From Eudorina sp. 2006-703-Eu-15 (taxonomy: Eukaryota > Chlorophyta > Chlorophyceae > Chlamydomonadales > Volvocaceae), in the NCBI GenBank assembly GCA_003117195.1, contig BDSI01000079.1, forward strand, positions 260,093-324,092: a stretch of 64,000 nt of DNA. The letters are read 5' to 3'. Below the pieces are notes generated by a model. The model did no database searches, was not told the origin of the DNA, and worked only from the letters and a program-made list of their open reading frames with translations. Positions 11,901 to 23,130 of this stretch are shown piece after piece. Both the position numbers and the translations under genes were made by a program. Positions within the stretch are counted from its first letter, which is position 1. Each line of letters begins with the position of its first letter.

Positions 11901-14900
11901 GGCGGCGGCGGCGACGTCGGCGGAGGATTGAGTGACGGCGGGTGCGGCGGTGACGGCTTCGGTGGTGGCGGCGGCTTCGATGGTGGCGGCGGCGCCGGCG
12001 ACGGCGGGACCCGCGGGAACGGCGATGAGTGCGGCAGCAGCGGCGGCCGTGGTGGCGACGATGACTGCGGCCGAGGCAGCGGCGCGGGCGCTCCAGGCGG
12101 AGAAGGGGCATGCGGCGGACTGCCGGCACCGCCTTTCTGGGTGAGTCTGGAGGAGGCGTCGGCGCCGTCGGGTCCCTTCGGCCCCGGACCCGAACACGGG
12201 GCCGGTGTTGCCCAGAAGTTCAGGGGCCTCGGTAAGCAAGGTGTCAGCATCTGACGGAGGCGGACCGCCATCGCCTCCGTCCGCGCGGCTGCCGCCACCT
12301 CCCTCACCCTCCACAGAGGCGGGCGCTGGCGGCGTGCGGTCCCGGCCACCTCCGGACGGCGGCGCCAGCGGCGGGCCGCCGCCTCTTGCGGCTCCGTCAT
12401 CACCTGGGCTGGAAGACGCTGGCGGCGGCGCCTCCTGGCCGCCTCCATCGGCTGAGGTGGCGCCGGGCCTTTGACCGGGGCCATCGCCTGGCCAGGATGC
12501 CGGGGTCGGCAGCGGCGGCTGCGGAGGCGCCGCCGCTGGGTCTTCACCGTCGGGCGTCGAGGCGCCGGGGGCTCGCAGCGTGACGCGGTCCAAGAAGATC
12601 GCGTTAGAGTGGGCGTCGGGGTCCGAATATCCCAGTAAGCCGAAGCGCACGGCCGGTGGTGTCGGGCCGGGAGGGAGCGCGCCAGCGTCTGGCGCATCGG
12701 GCGGAGGCGGAGGCGCGATGACGCCGTCGGGGCTGTCCATGACCTGCCCGGGACGGTTCAGGGCATGGGATGCTCGCGGCGGGATGCGCATATGCATGTA
12801 TGTACGTATGATGCAAGGTGTGTGAGCCCCTCAGGCTCAACCTTCCGACTAAGCGGTGTCCTAGGCCGTGCGAATTCGGCTCATCAACTGAGCCCAAACT
12901 CCACTCCTTGGCAGCGAACCTTAATCATATGCCATCGGCCCAGCTCAACAGATGGTGGTGGTGGTGGGGAGTCAGACCGAGTCTAGACCCGGATTTGCCA
13001 TCTCATCGACGAGTGTGTAACTGCTTGAACTCCCTGACCTTGGACACCTGTGTCGTTAGGATGCCAACAGCGTCGCGAACGGCCACACAACTGAAAGGCG
13101 CGCGACTCGGCGTACGCGAGCGGCGACTTCATTCCCTTGTATTCGGCACCTTGCCCATGTTTTCCCCAGGCCGGCCAACGGCGCCCGCCCAGCATCTCCG
13201 GTCCCGCCCGTACGGCCTGTTACGGCCTTGACCGTACCCAGCAAGAAGGTGCGGTTGAACCATGCTCCCCAGACGGGGTCCCACAACCGCGACAGCGCGG
13301 TGCTCCAGTACGACACCTCGTCGGCCGAGACCGTCAGGTTGCAAGCCACCATCTGTACGAGCGCCATCTTCCCGAAGCGCTTCTGGATGCCCATGGCGGT
13401 CCTGTGCAGCGACGACGGCGTCGCGCCGGCGACCGATCGGACGAGGCAGGGGTTGCGGACCGGGCGGCGGACGGCGGTAAGTGTGGTGTCATGCGATGAC
13501 GAAGAGGTAAAGAGGTGGGGGAAGACGTGGCTGTGGTTGGCCATGTGGATGACGATGGGACAAGGATGACGGTGGGGTGCGAGGGCTCCGCGGCGCCAGC
13601 CCGATCCTATGCCAGGCTAAGGACCCAACCGGCCACAGCGGGCGGCCGCCGTTGTAGCTGCACACGACCGCCATGGGCATCCAGAAGCGCTTCGGGAATA
13701 TGGCGACCTGCTCACCCGTCGGCGCCGAACGACCAGCCCAGCGCGGTCAGGAAGCCCGAGGGGCCTGTCTCCGGCCCGCCAGCTGCCAGGCCGGTGACGG
13801 TGAGGTCCTGTACGAACATGACCACGTTCACGAAGTCGGCGGCGCTGCTGGCGTCGAAGCCCGCGGCCGGCTCGGAGTACATCAGCTGGAACGGCTGGGG
13901 CAGGCCGCCCAGGTCGAGCGTGGCGGGGCCTGCGGCGCAGGAAGCGACCAGGGTATGGGTGGGCAAATGAGGCACGACAAGCGAGGCGCGGCATGAACAG
14001 AGCAGGCGGCGACACGAGCAGCTGCGGGGGAGGGTTTGGTCTGAAATGTGAAACCGGGGGGAGGGGGTTGCAGGATCCTCTTTTTCCACGGCGACCCGAT
14101 GGGTGCTTGCTGTGGCGGGCGCGGCTACCGGTACCCTGTCAGCCGGGGAGGTGCGGGGAGGTGCGGCCGACGGTGGGCAGGGAGACGCAAACGCTGGGGG
14201 GTGGAAGACCATCCCAACGCGGAAACCGCCGCGCCGGGGAGTGCGGCGCATAAGCTTTGCCCCACCCCCCACGGCCCTCAAAGCTCTCCCAGGCTCAGTA
14301 CGGTAACCGTACTGACCCATCAGCCGCACGGCTCGCCGCACTGGGATCATCTGTCGCTGCCGCGTCCCGTTTCCGCCCGCCGCCGCCGCCCGAGTTTCCG
14401 CCAGCGAGATCCGCCCCTGCAGGAACAGCCGGAACTCCGTCTGGTCGTAGCTGAGGTCGGGCGACACCAACTCGCCATCCACCAGCGCCAGCTCCTCGCC
14501 GCTGCGGACCACCGCGGTGCAGCTCAGCGGGAAGTCTGGCATCGCGTCGTCGCGCCCCGACGACGCGGCGCTGCGACGGGAGGAGGAGGCGGTGCTGAGG
14601 TGCCAGGCGTCCCTTCCCACGCCTGAGGCAACCGCATCAGAGCGCGACGCGGCGCCCTCTCCGGCTGTTGCGGCCCTTCTCCGCGCAGCCTGAGAGGCGG
14701 CGGCGCCTGCAGGACTGCGGCCACCTCCAGACGACCCGCCGGAGAACGACATGGCGGCGCGGCGCGGCGGCGGCGGCTGGCGGCGCCTGCGCGTCCCCGT
14801 CGTCGGCGCCGGCGCCGGTGACGGCGGCGACGGCGACGGCGGGGTCGTGCTGGTGCAGGACAAGAAGACGTCCACGGCGTGGTAGGATCCGACGGAGAGG

Positions 14901-16578
14901 CTCCGGATGTGGGTCACCCCGGGGAGCACCTAGGATGGGGCACGAGTGGGGCATGAGTGGGGGGAGGGGCGAGTAGGGTCACGCATGCTTCCCGGTGCCA
15001 GGCTGGGTGAGCTTCACCTCAGCGGTCTCGGGGAGCCGGTGGCCGGTGACCCTCTCCGATGGCCCTGCCTGCCGGGGGCCCTAGGGTCGGCACTCGGCAG
15101 GGCCATCGGGCGTGCGTGCTCGCCCTGCAATAACTGCCCTCCCTCCCTGCCCGTCCGGCCCCGCCGCCGCCTTCCGCGGACAGATGCATGCAGGTGCATC
15201 GATCCTGGCACCCCACGCGCCCATACACAGCCGTATCCCGCATTAGGCGCCCGGTAGGTGCATGAATGACCCAGCCGCCTCATCCGCCGCGATCCGCGCG
15301 AGTCGCCACAGCGCGCACCTTTATGGTCCCCAGCAGCCTCTCGTAGCAGACCCGGGCGCGTACTCTCTCCAGCAGCTTGCAGCTGGGCAGCACCAGCGTC
15401 ACGTTGACCAACTCCACCCGGCAATCGGTCAAGCTGGAAAGCAGCGCCGCGGAGTCCGCGAAGGCCAGCGGCAGCAGCTCTTGCAGCTGAGTGGTGGCGC
15501 CCAGGGTGCTGACGCCGGCCGAGCTTGATGACGGCAGCGGCGTCAGCGTCAACCCCGTAAACTTTACGGTGCTGCCTGTAAGAAAGGAGGGGAGTGAACG
15601 TAAGATGGCTAGACGGGAGGCGCGTCCTGGCGTCGCAGCAGCCGCGCACTATGGTCGGTGCGAACCCATGACTCGGTAGAGATGTCCCGTGGCGCGATGC
15701 CGCGCGCCGCGGGGCGGGGTGGCCGATGGCAATTTGTTGATAGTGCAATGCATGGGGAAATTCCATCACGAGGCCCTCCCGGGACGTAGTCGACCAAACG
15801 GCGAAGTGTGGTATGAAACTGCCAGGCAGGTTAATGCCAGGACCCCACCCGCGGCTGTTATTACCGCGACATGGGACCGCTCGGTTCTTATCGGCGTCAG
15901 GTGGTAACCCAGCTGTTCTAAGATACGGTGATGGGTGAATGCTAGGCCAGCACACGCGGGAGGACCGCGGACGCACGTCGCGACTTGCCTCCCATGATGC
16001 GCAGGCGCGGTGTCGTGCTGTCCGGCGCCGCGCCCATGCGCGGCCAGGCAGGAGGCCCGCGGTAACCCGCCGGGTGTGGCCAGGGTAAGGAAGGGGTTAC
16101 CGACTATCAGCGTGCGATCAGGCAGCTTCACGGCGGCGCCTTGAGCGGCGAGTGTGATGCCCCGCTGCAGAGGCAGGATGCGCGGGAAGGGGGCCCGAAA
16201 CCTCGTTGAAGTTGCGCGGATAGAAGCGACGCACCTTGATACACGGTTTGAACGAAGGAGACACGTGTTGGAAGGCCGCATTCGGTTTGCCGCAAAGGGC
16301 ATCGCTACCAAAATTTGTGCAGGGCGCGTACCTGACATTGCATATCACGAATGAGCTTGGACCAGGAATACCTCCTCCGCAGTAACTGGAAAGGAAATCG
16401 TTCGTTGTGATAGTACCAGCTGTTTGCAGCGCCACAGCTGCGCAATCAACAAAATGGCTAGTATCCAGGCACGACGCGAGCCAACACCCATCATCGGAGG
16501 ATATTTGGCAAACTCTCATCCCGAGGTTCCGAAGAGCATACAAGTAACTGACGTTTGGGACGGTGAAAGAGGTTCCGA
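8291..16578 (-). CDS. large Pro-rich single-pass membrane protein gene with beta-helix-like ectodomain modules (possibly broken)
   Basis: Multi-exon gene reconstructed from splice sites. Clearest exons: 16578-16332, 15575-15319, 14929 to about 14345, 13929-13716, the Pro-rich block about 12740-11690, an exon starting near 11248, an exon ending near 10410, 10039-9816, 9388-9294, and the last exon 8967-8291. Ectodomain modules repeat motifs such as TLDLGGL followed by an I/V-rich strand and LTITGLA-type stretches, and a Cys-rich VNVTLVLPSC module. This resembles the ectodomains of large volvocine receptor-like proteins. The last exon encodes a Pro-rich stalk, one membrane helix (starting AGVLVACIVGG) and a short Ala/acidic tail ending in a stop. 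No kinase follows. Two 1-base frame breaks are visible, in 10039-9816 (near 9962) and in 9388-9294, from conserved-looking sequence on either side. The 5' end is not resolved. It may be a pseudogene or contain sequencing indels. Confidence 0.5.
11690..12140 (-). other. Ser/Pro-rich rod (hydroxyproline-rich type) within the membrane protein gene
   Basis: The minus strand reads a long run of SPPPP, PPSPAPPPP and KPPPPPKP-type motifs followed by the globular segment FMEDWLMRMAAPPDVM. Such rods are the hallmark of volvocine cell-wall and matrix proteins such as pherophorins, where prolines are hydroxylated and glycosylated. This gene lacks a recognisable pherophorin domain, so I do not call it a pherophorin. 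Confidence 0.6.
13365..13703. repeat. 46-bp inverted duplicate (arms 13365-13410 and 13658-13703)
   Basis: The plus strand at 13365-13410 matches the reverse complement of 13658-13703 at 44 of 46 bases; the spacer is 247 bp. The coding sense of the right arm on the minus strand reads IFPKRFWMPMAV, so the left arm carries an antisense copy within the same gene. This is a local inverted duplication or inversion scar. Confidence 0.85.
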
Positions 16579-17149
16579 CTGTGCAATAGGGAAGGCGTTA
16601 ATGCTGTTCGACGCCGTCCTGGGACACAGCGATGAAAAGCCCGAGACCCAAGAAGCTGCACCAACGGTTAGGACCGTCCTTCCACCACTGACGATGGCAA
16701 AGCGAACCGTGGATTTGTTTTCTGTATCAGGATAAAGGCAATTCTAGCTGAAGAATGACTGAACCAGGCCGACATAGAAGTACAACGACGACCCCGAACC
16801 GTGACCCCGAACTAATGCAGTTACAGGTGTCAAGTTATTTAAGAGTAGCCACTGGCAACGGAGGTTCTTTTGAGTGCATGTTTGGTGCGCGGGCGCACTG
16901 GAGCTCGATGGACGAAATTTGTACGATGCAGCAGCGCGAATGGGCTCAGCACCCGCAGCATGCAAGCCTCCAGCGGACAGAAGACGGACATGCAAACGGA
17001 CAAAGGTAACTAATATCAATACACTGAACTTCTCGGCGGGATTTATGTAGCTCGCTATGGGGGCGCTGTTACAAGGATAATGTGAGCAGCAGCATGCAGG
17101 TGACTATCCGCATCTTCTGCATCTACTAGGAGGGTGCACACACCCTAAC
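16579..17149. other. no supported gene
   Basis: Minus-strand open frames near 16.6-17.0 kb could hold the unresolved 5' exon of the membrane protein gene (one begins with a hydrophobic stretch near 17019), but no joinable splice pair or family motif was found. Nothing else recognisable. Confidence 0.4.
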
Positions 17150-17650
17150 ATGACGGCGCTGTTCATCAAAAGGCACAACACAGCAGTTCAAACGGTTGCT
17201 AAGCAGCTGGCCACTGGAAGGTACGGAGGTTGCTATATGATTATGGACGCGGGGCCGCACACCAGCAGCCCGACTAATCCTCTGGAACACGAATGCCGGA
17301 ACACGAATGCCGGCGTGGATGCTCCCCAACACGCCGGAGGAAAACCGGGGGAAAATGAGACCTGACATCCTCTTCATACCCGGCCTACCCCTTGCAGCAG
17401 CGAAACAGACAGGATATGCTGGGCCAGACGTGCAATCTGACTACACTGTGCACATCATTGAGATAGGATACACCTCCGACACAAACCATACAGCAAAACA
17501 GAACGCTTAAGCACAGCAGCACGCCCAACTGGCAAATGAGCTGGAAGCTGCGGGCTGGAAAGTGCGCTACACAGCGCATGCAGGACGCTATCAGCCTAGG
17601 ATTCGCAGGCACCATCAGGAAAGACCTGGCGCATGCCGGACATTGTCGTA
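17150..17650 (+). pseudogene. decayed retroelement-like coding remnant
   Basis: Three consecutive plus-strand pieces read as one decayed protein in three frames. 17150 to about 17290 contains RYGGCYMIMDA. 17307-17507 contains RPDILFIPGLP and IIEIGYTSDTNH. After a TAA at 17508 the same frame continues with QLANELEAAGWKVRYT. Then a shift into the third frame gives ISLGFAGTIRKDL near 17586-17625. I associate this motif order with the C-terminal region of multicopy, probably retroelement-encoded proteins in volvocine genomes; this is recollection, not a search. At least one stop and two frameshifts make it non-functional. Confidence 0.4.
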
Positions 17651-18657
17651 TCGGGTGTCGTACAGGCTCAGTTCGGTGGAGGATTCTGGTTCCTGAAAGC
17701 ACCCATCACTGGCGTCAACACGTGAGTAGTGATGTGCGCACATTTGTTAGCTGGCTGAAGAAATATGTTCAGTTATGCATTTCTGTACCCCACACAGTTT
17801 GGACATGACAGGCACCCTCACACACTGTAATGCACAGTCAGGATCCATGCGTTCCGTGCAGTCTGGCTCACAGCGGTCTGAGTGCTTTCCAATTGTGTCC
17901 AATCGTCAATCCTCAGGTGCCGATGCAGCGCTTGCACGCCCAGCTCTAACAGGGTCTTTCGAGTGCTGGCCCCACTAATTACCCTCAGGGCACCCTAGCC
18001 CCGTGGGGATCAAAGAAAAATCAGCCCCGTGGGGAGCCACCCACCAGTGCTTCAAACCTCCACGGCTACTGCCACTCCGGCAACATCATGGACTACCGTT
18101 CAGCACCAGCACGGCTGCGACAGCCATGCGAATGAAGTGAGATGCTGCTTACGCAATGAGCGGCCCAGGGCCGTCAGATAGGGAGCCACGACTGTGTCAG
18201 AGCTGGCCCAAATTGCCTCGCCTGCCTGCAGGAAACACGCCCTGGTGCCGGGTGCTCCTAAAACCCCCACCACGTTCCTTAACTTGCTGCCCTCAGCCTT
18301 CCAGCGGAGCTCGAACTGCGCCCCAACTCAGCCCCCTTCTCCCCTAGGTCCCCTGTCCCCTGTCGCCCTGCACCTGCAAGCAACGAGCCCTAGGTGACGC
18401 AAGACCACGTAAGCTGGCACACGTCTGTGCTAGCTGCTGCTCATCTGCGCGTACATGGGTCTCCCGATTTTCGTCAGCTTCCGCAGCAGGGGGCAGGAGG
18501 TAGCAGCGGGTGGCGCGACCCTTCTGCGGAAGGCAGAATGAGAAACAATAGGCAAGACAATTAATGTTGAGAGGCCCACAATCTTTCAGCCAAGCGCTGC
18601 AATTCCGGTTCACCCGCTTTTCCACGCAACCCCGCTCCTCCTCCGCAGTTACGTACC
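17651..18657. other. no supported gene
   Basis: Short overlapping frames only. A duplicated AGCCCCGTGGGGA string occurs at about 17997-18009 and 18023-18035. Nothing else recognisable. Confidence 0.4.
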
Positions 18658-18660
18658 TTA

Positions 18661-19035
18661 CGGCTTGAACACTTTCCAGAGAGCCGCGGCCATGGTCCCG
18701 AGCGGGCTCTCGGGAGTGACGCTCAGAAGCACCCCCGCCAGCAGGAGAAAAAGGTAAAGCCGCAGCTCCTTTATGTCCTCCTTCGTTGCAACGCTGGAGT
18801 TTGATGGGTCAAAGCTGGCTGGGATGGCGTCAGCGTGCGCTTCGGGAATCCCAGCCGAGATGAGCTTTGCACGCGTTTCCACAACAGAGCCCGCGGCATC
18901 TGGTGGCAACGCCTTGGACGTGACGCACATCCGACGCTGCGGCCGTTCGTGAGCGATGAGCACACAGCAGGGGGTTGCTCTGCCTCGAGCCAGGGTAGCA
19001 GGATAGCAGGGCCTCATCTTAGAGGCCAGGTACAT
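18661..19035 (-). CDS. small DUF1640/CCDC90-like membrane protein, candidate
   Basis: A 125-codon open frame starts with ATG at 19035 and stops just upstream of 18660. The middle contains a stretch like the DUF1640 (CCDC90/MCUR1-related) pattern: a short helix with GIPEAHADAI, then VATKEDIKELR, then a hydrophobic helix (LYLFLLLAGVLL) and a short C-terminus. DUF1640 proteins are usually longer, with a coiled coil ahead of a C-terminal membrane helix, and many are mitochondrial. Here the coiled coil is nearly absent, so it may be a truncated paralogue or a last exon. The basic, hydroxylated N-terminal 50 residues could be a targeting sequence or untranslated. Confidence 0.35.
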
Positions 19036-19081
19036 TGGTAACTATCTAATAATATAGGAAGCGGATTGCTACAAGGAGGAC

Positions 19082-19267
19082 TTAGCCGCGGTGAGACCCG
19101 GACTTTGGGCCATCGGAACTGGAGAACTCGTTGGCACTCAGTACGCTATCCCTTTGCATCTTGAAACTACATATTGTTGAGTTGTATTCATCTGGCAAGA
19201 CAGAAAGGCAAATCTTGATGTTGGTGGTATCTTGATGTTCAAACATCAGAACACTATCGAAGTTCAA
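19082..19267 (-). pseudogene. possible Ty1/copia gag-like fragment
   Basis: A 61-codon minus-strand frame contains a SVLPDEYNSTICSF motif followed by a LSANEF stretch. This recalls the LPxEY...LT(L)NE pattern in the gag UBN2 region of copia-type retrotransposons. No other copia domain (protease, integrase, RT) is seen nearby. This is a weak call. Confidence 0.2.
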
Positions 19268-19546
19268 TTTAGCACGCGCCGCCCATTCCTAATCCAAGTA
19301 TTCATCACGCGGCACCTGTTGCAACAAACATGAGCGCGAGAGGCGTTGGGTGGATGTTGACTCGGGTCCATGGAGACCGCGGAGCTTTACTTTGACCGTT
19401 TGTGCGCAAAGAATTTTTTTCAGCCAAACCAAGAATACCTTGCAATAGAGGACAATTAATATGACAAACATTGCGAATTAGTTTAGCGGATAATGAACGT
19501 TTTGCCGTTACCGGACACACGGACACAGGGACACAGGGACACACGG

Positions 19547-19588
19547 GGGCGGGGCCCCCCGAACGCGCTTCGCGCTGGGGCCCCGCCC
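19547..19588. repeat. GC-rich hairpin at the right edge of the foreign segment
   Basis: GGGCGGGGCCCC (19547-19558) pairs perfectly with GGGGCCCCGCCC (19577-19588). The 18-base centre also contains a GCGC-TTC-GCGC mini-palindrome. Array sequence resumes at the very end of the right arm. GGACACA/GGGACACA repeats precede it (19513-19544). It may be a mobile-element end or a break-prone palindrome. Confidence 0.8.
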
Positions 19589-19942
19589 AAAAACCATAGC
19601 CGCTACAATCAGTACGGCTGCTCGGTCAGCTACATACGCACGCCAGCAGTACATAATCGTCTTCCATCCCCCGCCGCGGCTTGCTTCTTGCACGAAAAGC
19701 AGGCCTGGAAGTAGCAGCACCCAGCCCGCGCACTATACAGATGAAAGAATACGTGTCTTGGATGCTTTATGTATGCATGTATGTACGTGTATATACGTTT
19801 ATGTACGTGCGCCGCCTTGATTCATGCGGCGGTGCGTATGTACCATACATCTGCGTGTTGCGCCTAGGTATATACCGATAAAATCAAGGAGCTGGTCCAA
19901 GCTCGCAACACCCTCCACGCACGCACCCACAGCATACACGCG

Positions 19943-20213
<271 letters not shown>

Positions 20214-20342
20214 ACACACACACACACACACGGATATACGCCGCCACACACACCCTAGCTAGCTAGTCTCCCTATCCATCCATCCATCCATGCAACCATC
20301 CATCCATCCATCCATCCATGCAACCATCCATCCGTTATGTTA

Positions 20343-21716
20343 CTAGGCGCCAAAGAGGTACAGCTGGGAGGTGGTGTCGTTGCATTCCCACACCTGCACC
20401 TTGGTGCCCGAGCTCGTGCTACCATTACTAATGTCCACGCACAAGCCCGGCAGCGCCACCGGCTGGATGGTGTACTGGCTGCTGGACCCCGAGGGTGTCA
20501 GCGTGAACTGCTGGCCCGGAGACCCGGACATGCAGTCCAGCAGGTAGATGGGGTTGCCGGCAGCGGAGCTGCTAGAGCCATCCACAGTCAGGCAGTAGCC
20601 AGCCGCGCTCTTGATGTACCAGATGGTGGTGTTGGGGCTTGCACCTGGAGGCATGGATGAGTGCGCACATAGGTACTCAAGAAAGGGACGGAGCCGCTGC
20701 TGAGGACACAGCGAGGGATGCGTTTGCGAGTGAGCAAGTCCGTCTACACATCCGTACATACGGCGATGTACGCAGCAAGTACAGCAAGTAGTTCAGCCAT
20801 GTGATTACTAAAACTCCGCTCGTTTGCAGCTAGCGGTAAGTTGACGGGTGAGCAAGTACTGCGGGCGCACGCACGCACGCTCGGCCGGTTTACCTATCGT
20901 TGATTGCATACGCCATGACACACACACGCACACACCTGCTGACGGATAGATGGCAAAGCGCTGCGCCTCAGTGGCTGTGCAGTTCTCCTGGTCCACACCC
21001 ACGCCGACCGACTGGTTGTTGTTCGGGACAGTGATGCAGCCCGTGTAGGCACCGGTGCTGGTGGCGATGGAGACGAACTGGGCGTTGGTGGGAACCACAG
21101 CTGCGGCAGGCAGGCAGGAAGGCAGGCAGGCCGGCAGGCAGCAAGGTAAGTACGGCAGCATGATGAAGTTATTGAAGCACTTGTGCATGTGCACACGCAC
21201 ACGCATGCCGCTGTGACACTCTCGTTCACAACTTGATGTATGCCTAGCTAATAATACAGCAAGAACGCATTAATGCAGCAATCGGCCGCCATGAATCTTG
21301 CCGCCGGATGTATGCCTACACACACGCACGTACTCACGTCCTGCGTTCTTAGTGTAGAAGCAAAACCCGGGTGCAGATGCAACAGCGGTCAGGGTGTACT
21401 TGATCCAGCCCTGACTGTTGAAGCCCCTGCACCATGGGTTGGCCTGACATGCAGCGGCGATGGCGATGACGTCGGTCGTGCCAACATTCTGAATGTCGCC
21501 CAGTGGGTGGTCAACACCGAGGCTGGCGGTGTAACCGTTGATCCCAATGCAGATGGTGGCCGCGCCTCCATTTTGCGTGGCGACGGTGGAACTAGTCACG
21601 TTGGAAGGCGACGATGAGGCATCCATTAAGAGCCTCGCAGCGTGAATTGTCGGCACCAGCAGCAGGAGGAATGGCGCCAGCAGGGAAAGAAGCGATCTCC
21701 GGGACGAGCAAGCCAT
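20343..21716 (-). CDS. ricin-B-type lectin-like secreted protein, array copy 2
   Basis: Exons 21716-21338, 21100-20936 and 20644-20343; frame intact, 281 residues. It has one Gln fewer than copy 1 in the SSSQ(Q)Y stretch of exon 3, and GG in place of GL in the QNGLAAT stretch. All trefoil cysteines and QRF/QQF/QLY motifs are kept. A TATA-like CTATATATCTTTTAA lies about 120-130 bp upstream of the ATG. Confidence 0.8.
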
Positions 21717-21832
21717 GTTCGTCCTTCTTTCTATCTGTGTGCGTTACTGCTGTAAGCAGATATGTAACGACTTCTTACTGGTGCTGCTGTCTCGCTTGCT
21801 GCTTAGCAAATCGGTGAACAAAGAAGCGCTTG

Positions 21833-21848
21833 TTAAAAGATATATAGC
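21833..21848 (-). promoter_or_regulatory. TATA-like element of lectin copy 2
   Basis: On the minus strand CTATATATCTTTTAA precedes the ATG at 21716 by about 120 bp, with a well conserved leader in between. The same element occurs at the same place in copies 3-9. Copy 1 has the shorter CAGTTATCTTTTAA there and no TATATA. Assignment is by motif and position only. Confidence 0.4.
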
Positions 21849-22794
21849 TGTGTATTTGTTGAGGTGAATCAGTGATGTGAAGTGAAGAAATGATGCAGCC
21901 TTGCCGTTTAAGTAGAAGAAATGAAATAATTGTAACGTTAGATAGCAGTACAGATGAACGAGTCCAGGGCGCGCCAGCTTCAGCCATGCGGCGTCTTCCG
22001 TCGGTTGGTTGTTTACGAGTGTGACCGACGGCGGCCGCATCGCGCAAAACTGACCCTAATTAATCACTCAAACCGATCACGAATATCATTCATTGGAAAT
22101 ATGCTTTCATAATTACTAGAATACAGGGATGTTTAATTTGCCATCTTAAAGAGTTGTGCGGACAAGTAGTTTGAGTGTGATGGCCCTGAACCCCTCCGCA
22201 TCACCAAAACGCGGTATAAGAAATAAGGCATATTTTACTTGGAAGGGATTTGGGAATCGTTGTGCTGTGCTTATGCATGTGCCATGACCAGCAGTTGTGT
22301 GGTCGCCGACGTGCGTGTCGCACGCGTCCGGTGCCGCACGTGCGTGTAGGATATATACCATGTCCACTTTGGGTCATGCGGCAGTCACGCTCAGCAAAGA
22401 AATCCTGCGAATACGTAGTTACAGCAGCCGGGAGTGGCGTGCATACGTGCTCAGTAGCACCCCGGTGCATTGCAGTAAAATGTACTAAAGTAAACCAGCC
22501 AGCCGCATACATGGCGCAAGTGTGCGCTGGACAGCTGCGGCTGTGCCACAACGGACAAGCAAGCTCGTGAGTCTTGGTCGGTGCCCCAGCCATGTATTGT
22601 TCGCAGATGGGGATCCGGGGGAATCACTCGGTTGCTATCGTTTTGCTACGAAACTCGCACATGAGTAGTGGGGCAGCCGTGAACCCTTGCGGGTGCGTGA
22701 GATACCCGGGAGCGGAGGCGGTGCGGCTAGGCAACGCCGGCCGAGGTAATGGGGCTGGGGGTTTCTGGCCCTGGGAGGCATTCTGGATAGAGCT

Positions 22795-23130
22795 CTGATG
22801 GTGGCTCTCGAGCTCCCGTCGCCTTCCAAGAATACGGGCAACTGCCGGGACGGGACGGAGCCGGTCTTGGCTGTGGTGGTGGTTCGATAATAGGGGCGCC
22901 CCGGTGGCTCACTCCCCTTGACTGGACCTTGTTCTTGACTGCGACTGGTATCCATACACGAACGGGTTGGTTCCCTGGTAAAGTGCGTGCGCGGTGTGCT
23001 CCGGTGCACTTGTGTGGCCTATCCGGTGCGCCAAGGTGGCGCAGGTTCTTTCCTTTTGCAATGTGTGGGGCGGAGGCTGCGGCTGTCGCCGATGACCCGC
23101 GGGGTCCACTGTAACATCATTAGTGTTAAA
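22795..23130 (+). repeat. dispersed repeat R inside the unit (representative copy)
   Basis: The segment from TGATGGTGGCTCTCGAGC to GATGACCCGCGGGGTCCA is also found, more divergent and inverted, at 52612-52940. A fragment of it occurs at 57955-58045. Shared landmarks in order are GATGGTGGCTC, AATAGGGGCGCCC, GGTGGCT, a TTTTGCAATGTGTGG-like stretch and the end GATGACCCGC(G)GGGTCCACTGTAA. It is present in every array unit (for example 4378-4640, 26594-26934). It is probably an old non-autonomous transposable element. Confidence 0.6.

Larger units (their letters stand above)
8089..19586. other. 11.5-kb foreign segment interrupting the array
   Basis: Sequence on both sides is array unit and nothing inside matches the unit. 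Contents: a large Pro-rich membrane-protein gene (minus), a retroelement-like coding remnant (plus), a DUF1640-like ORF (minus) and, at the right edge, a GC-rich hairpin. No target-site duplication was found at the ends, and about 1 kb of unit is missing. This favours a rearrangement or gap-repair capture over clean transposition. 8089-8290 holds no recognisable gene. Confidence 0.75.

Noticed and set aside
11690..12140. Pherophorin gene
   Set aside because: The Pro-rich rod is similar in kind, but no pherophorin globular domain with its Cys pattern is visible on either side.
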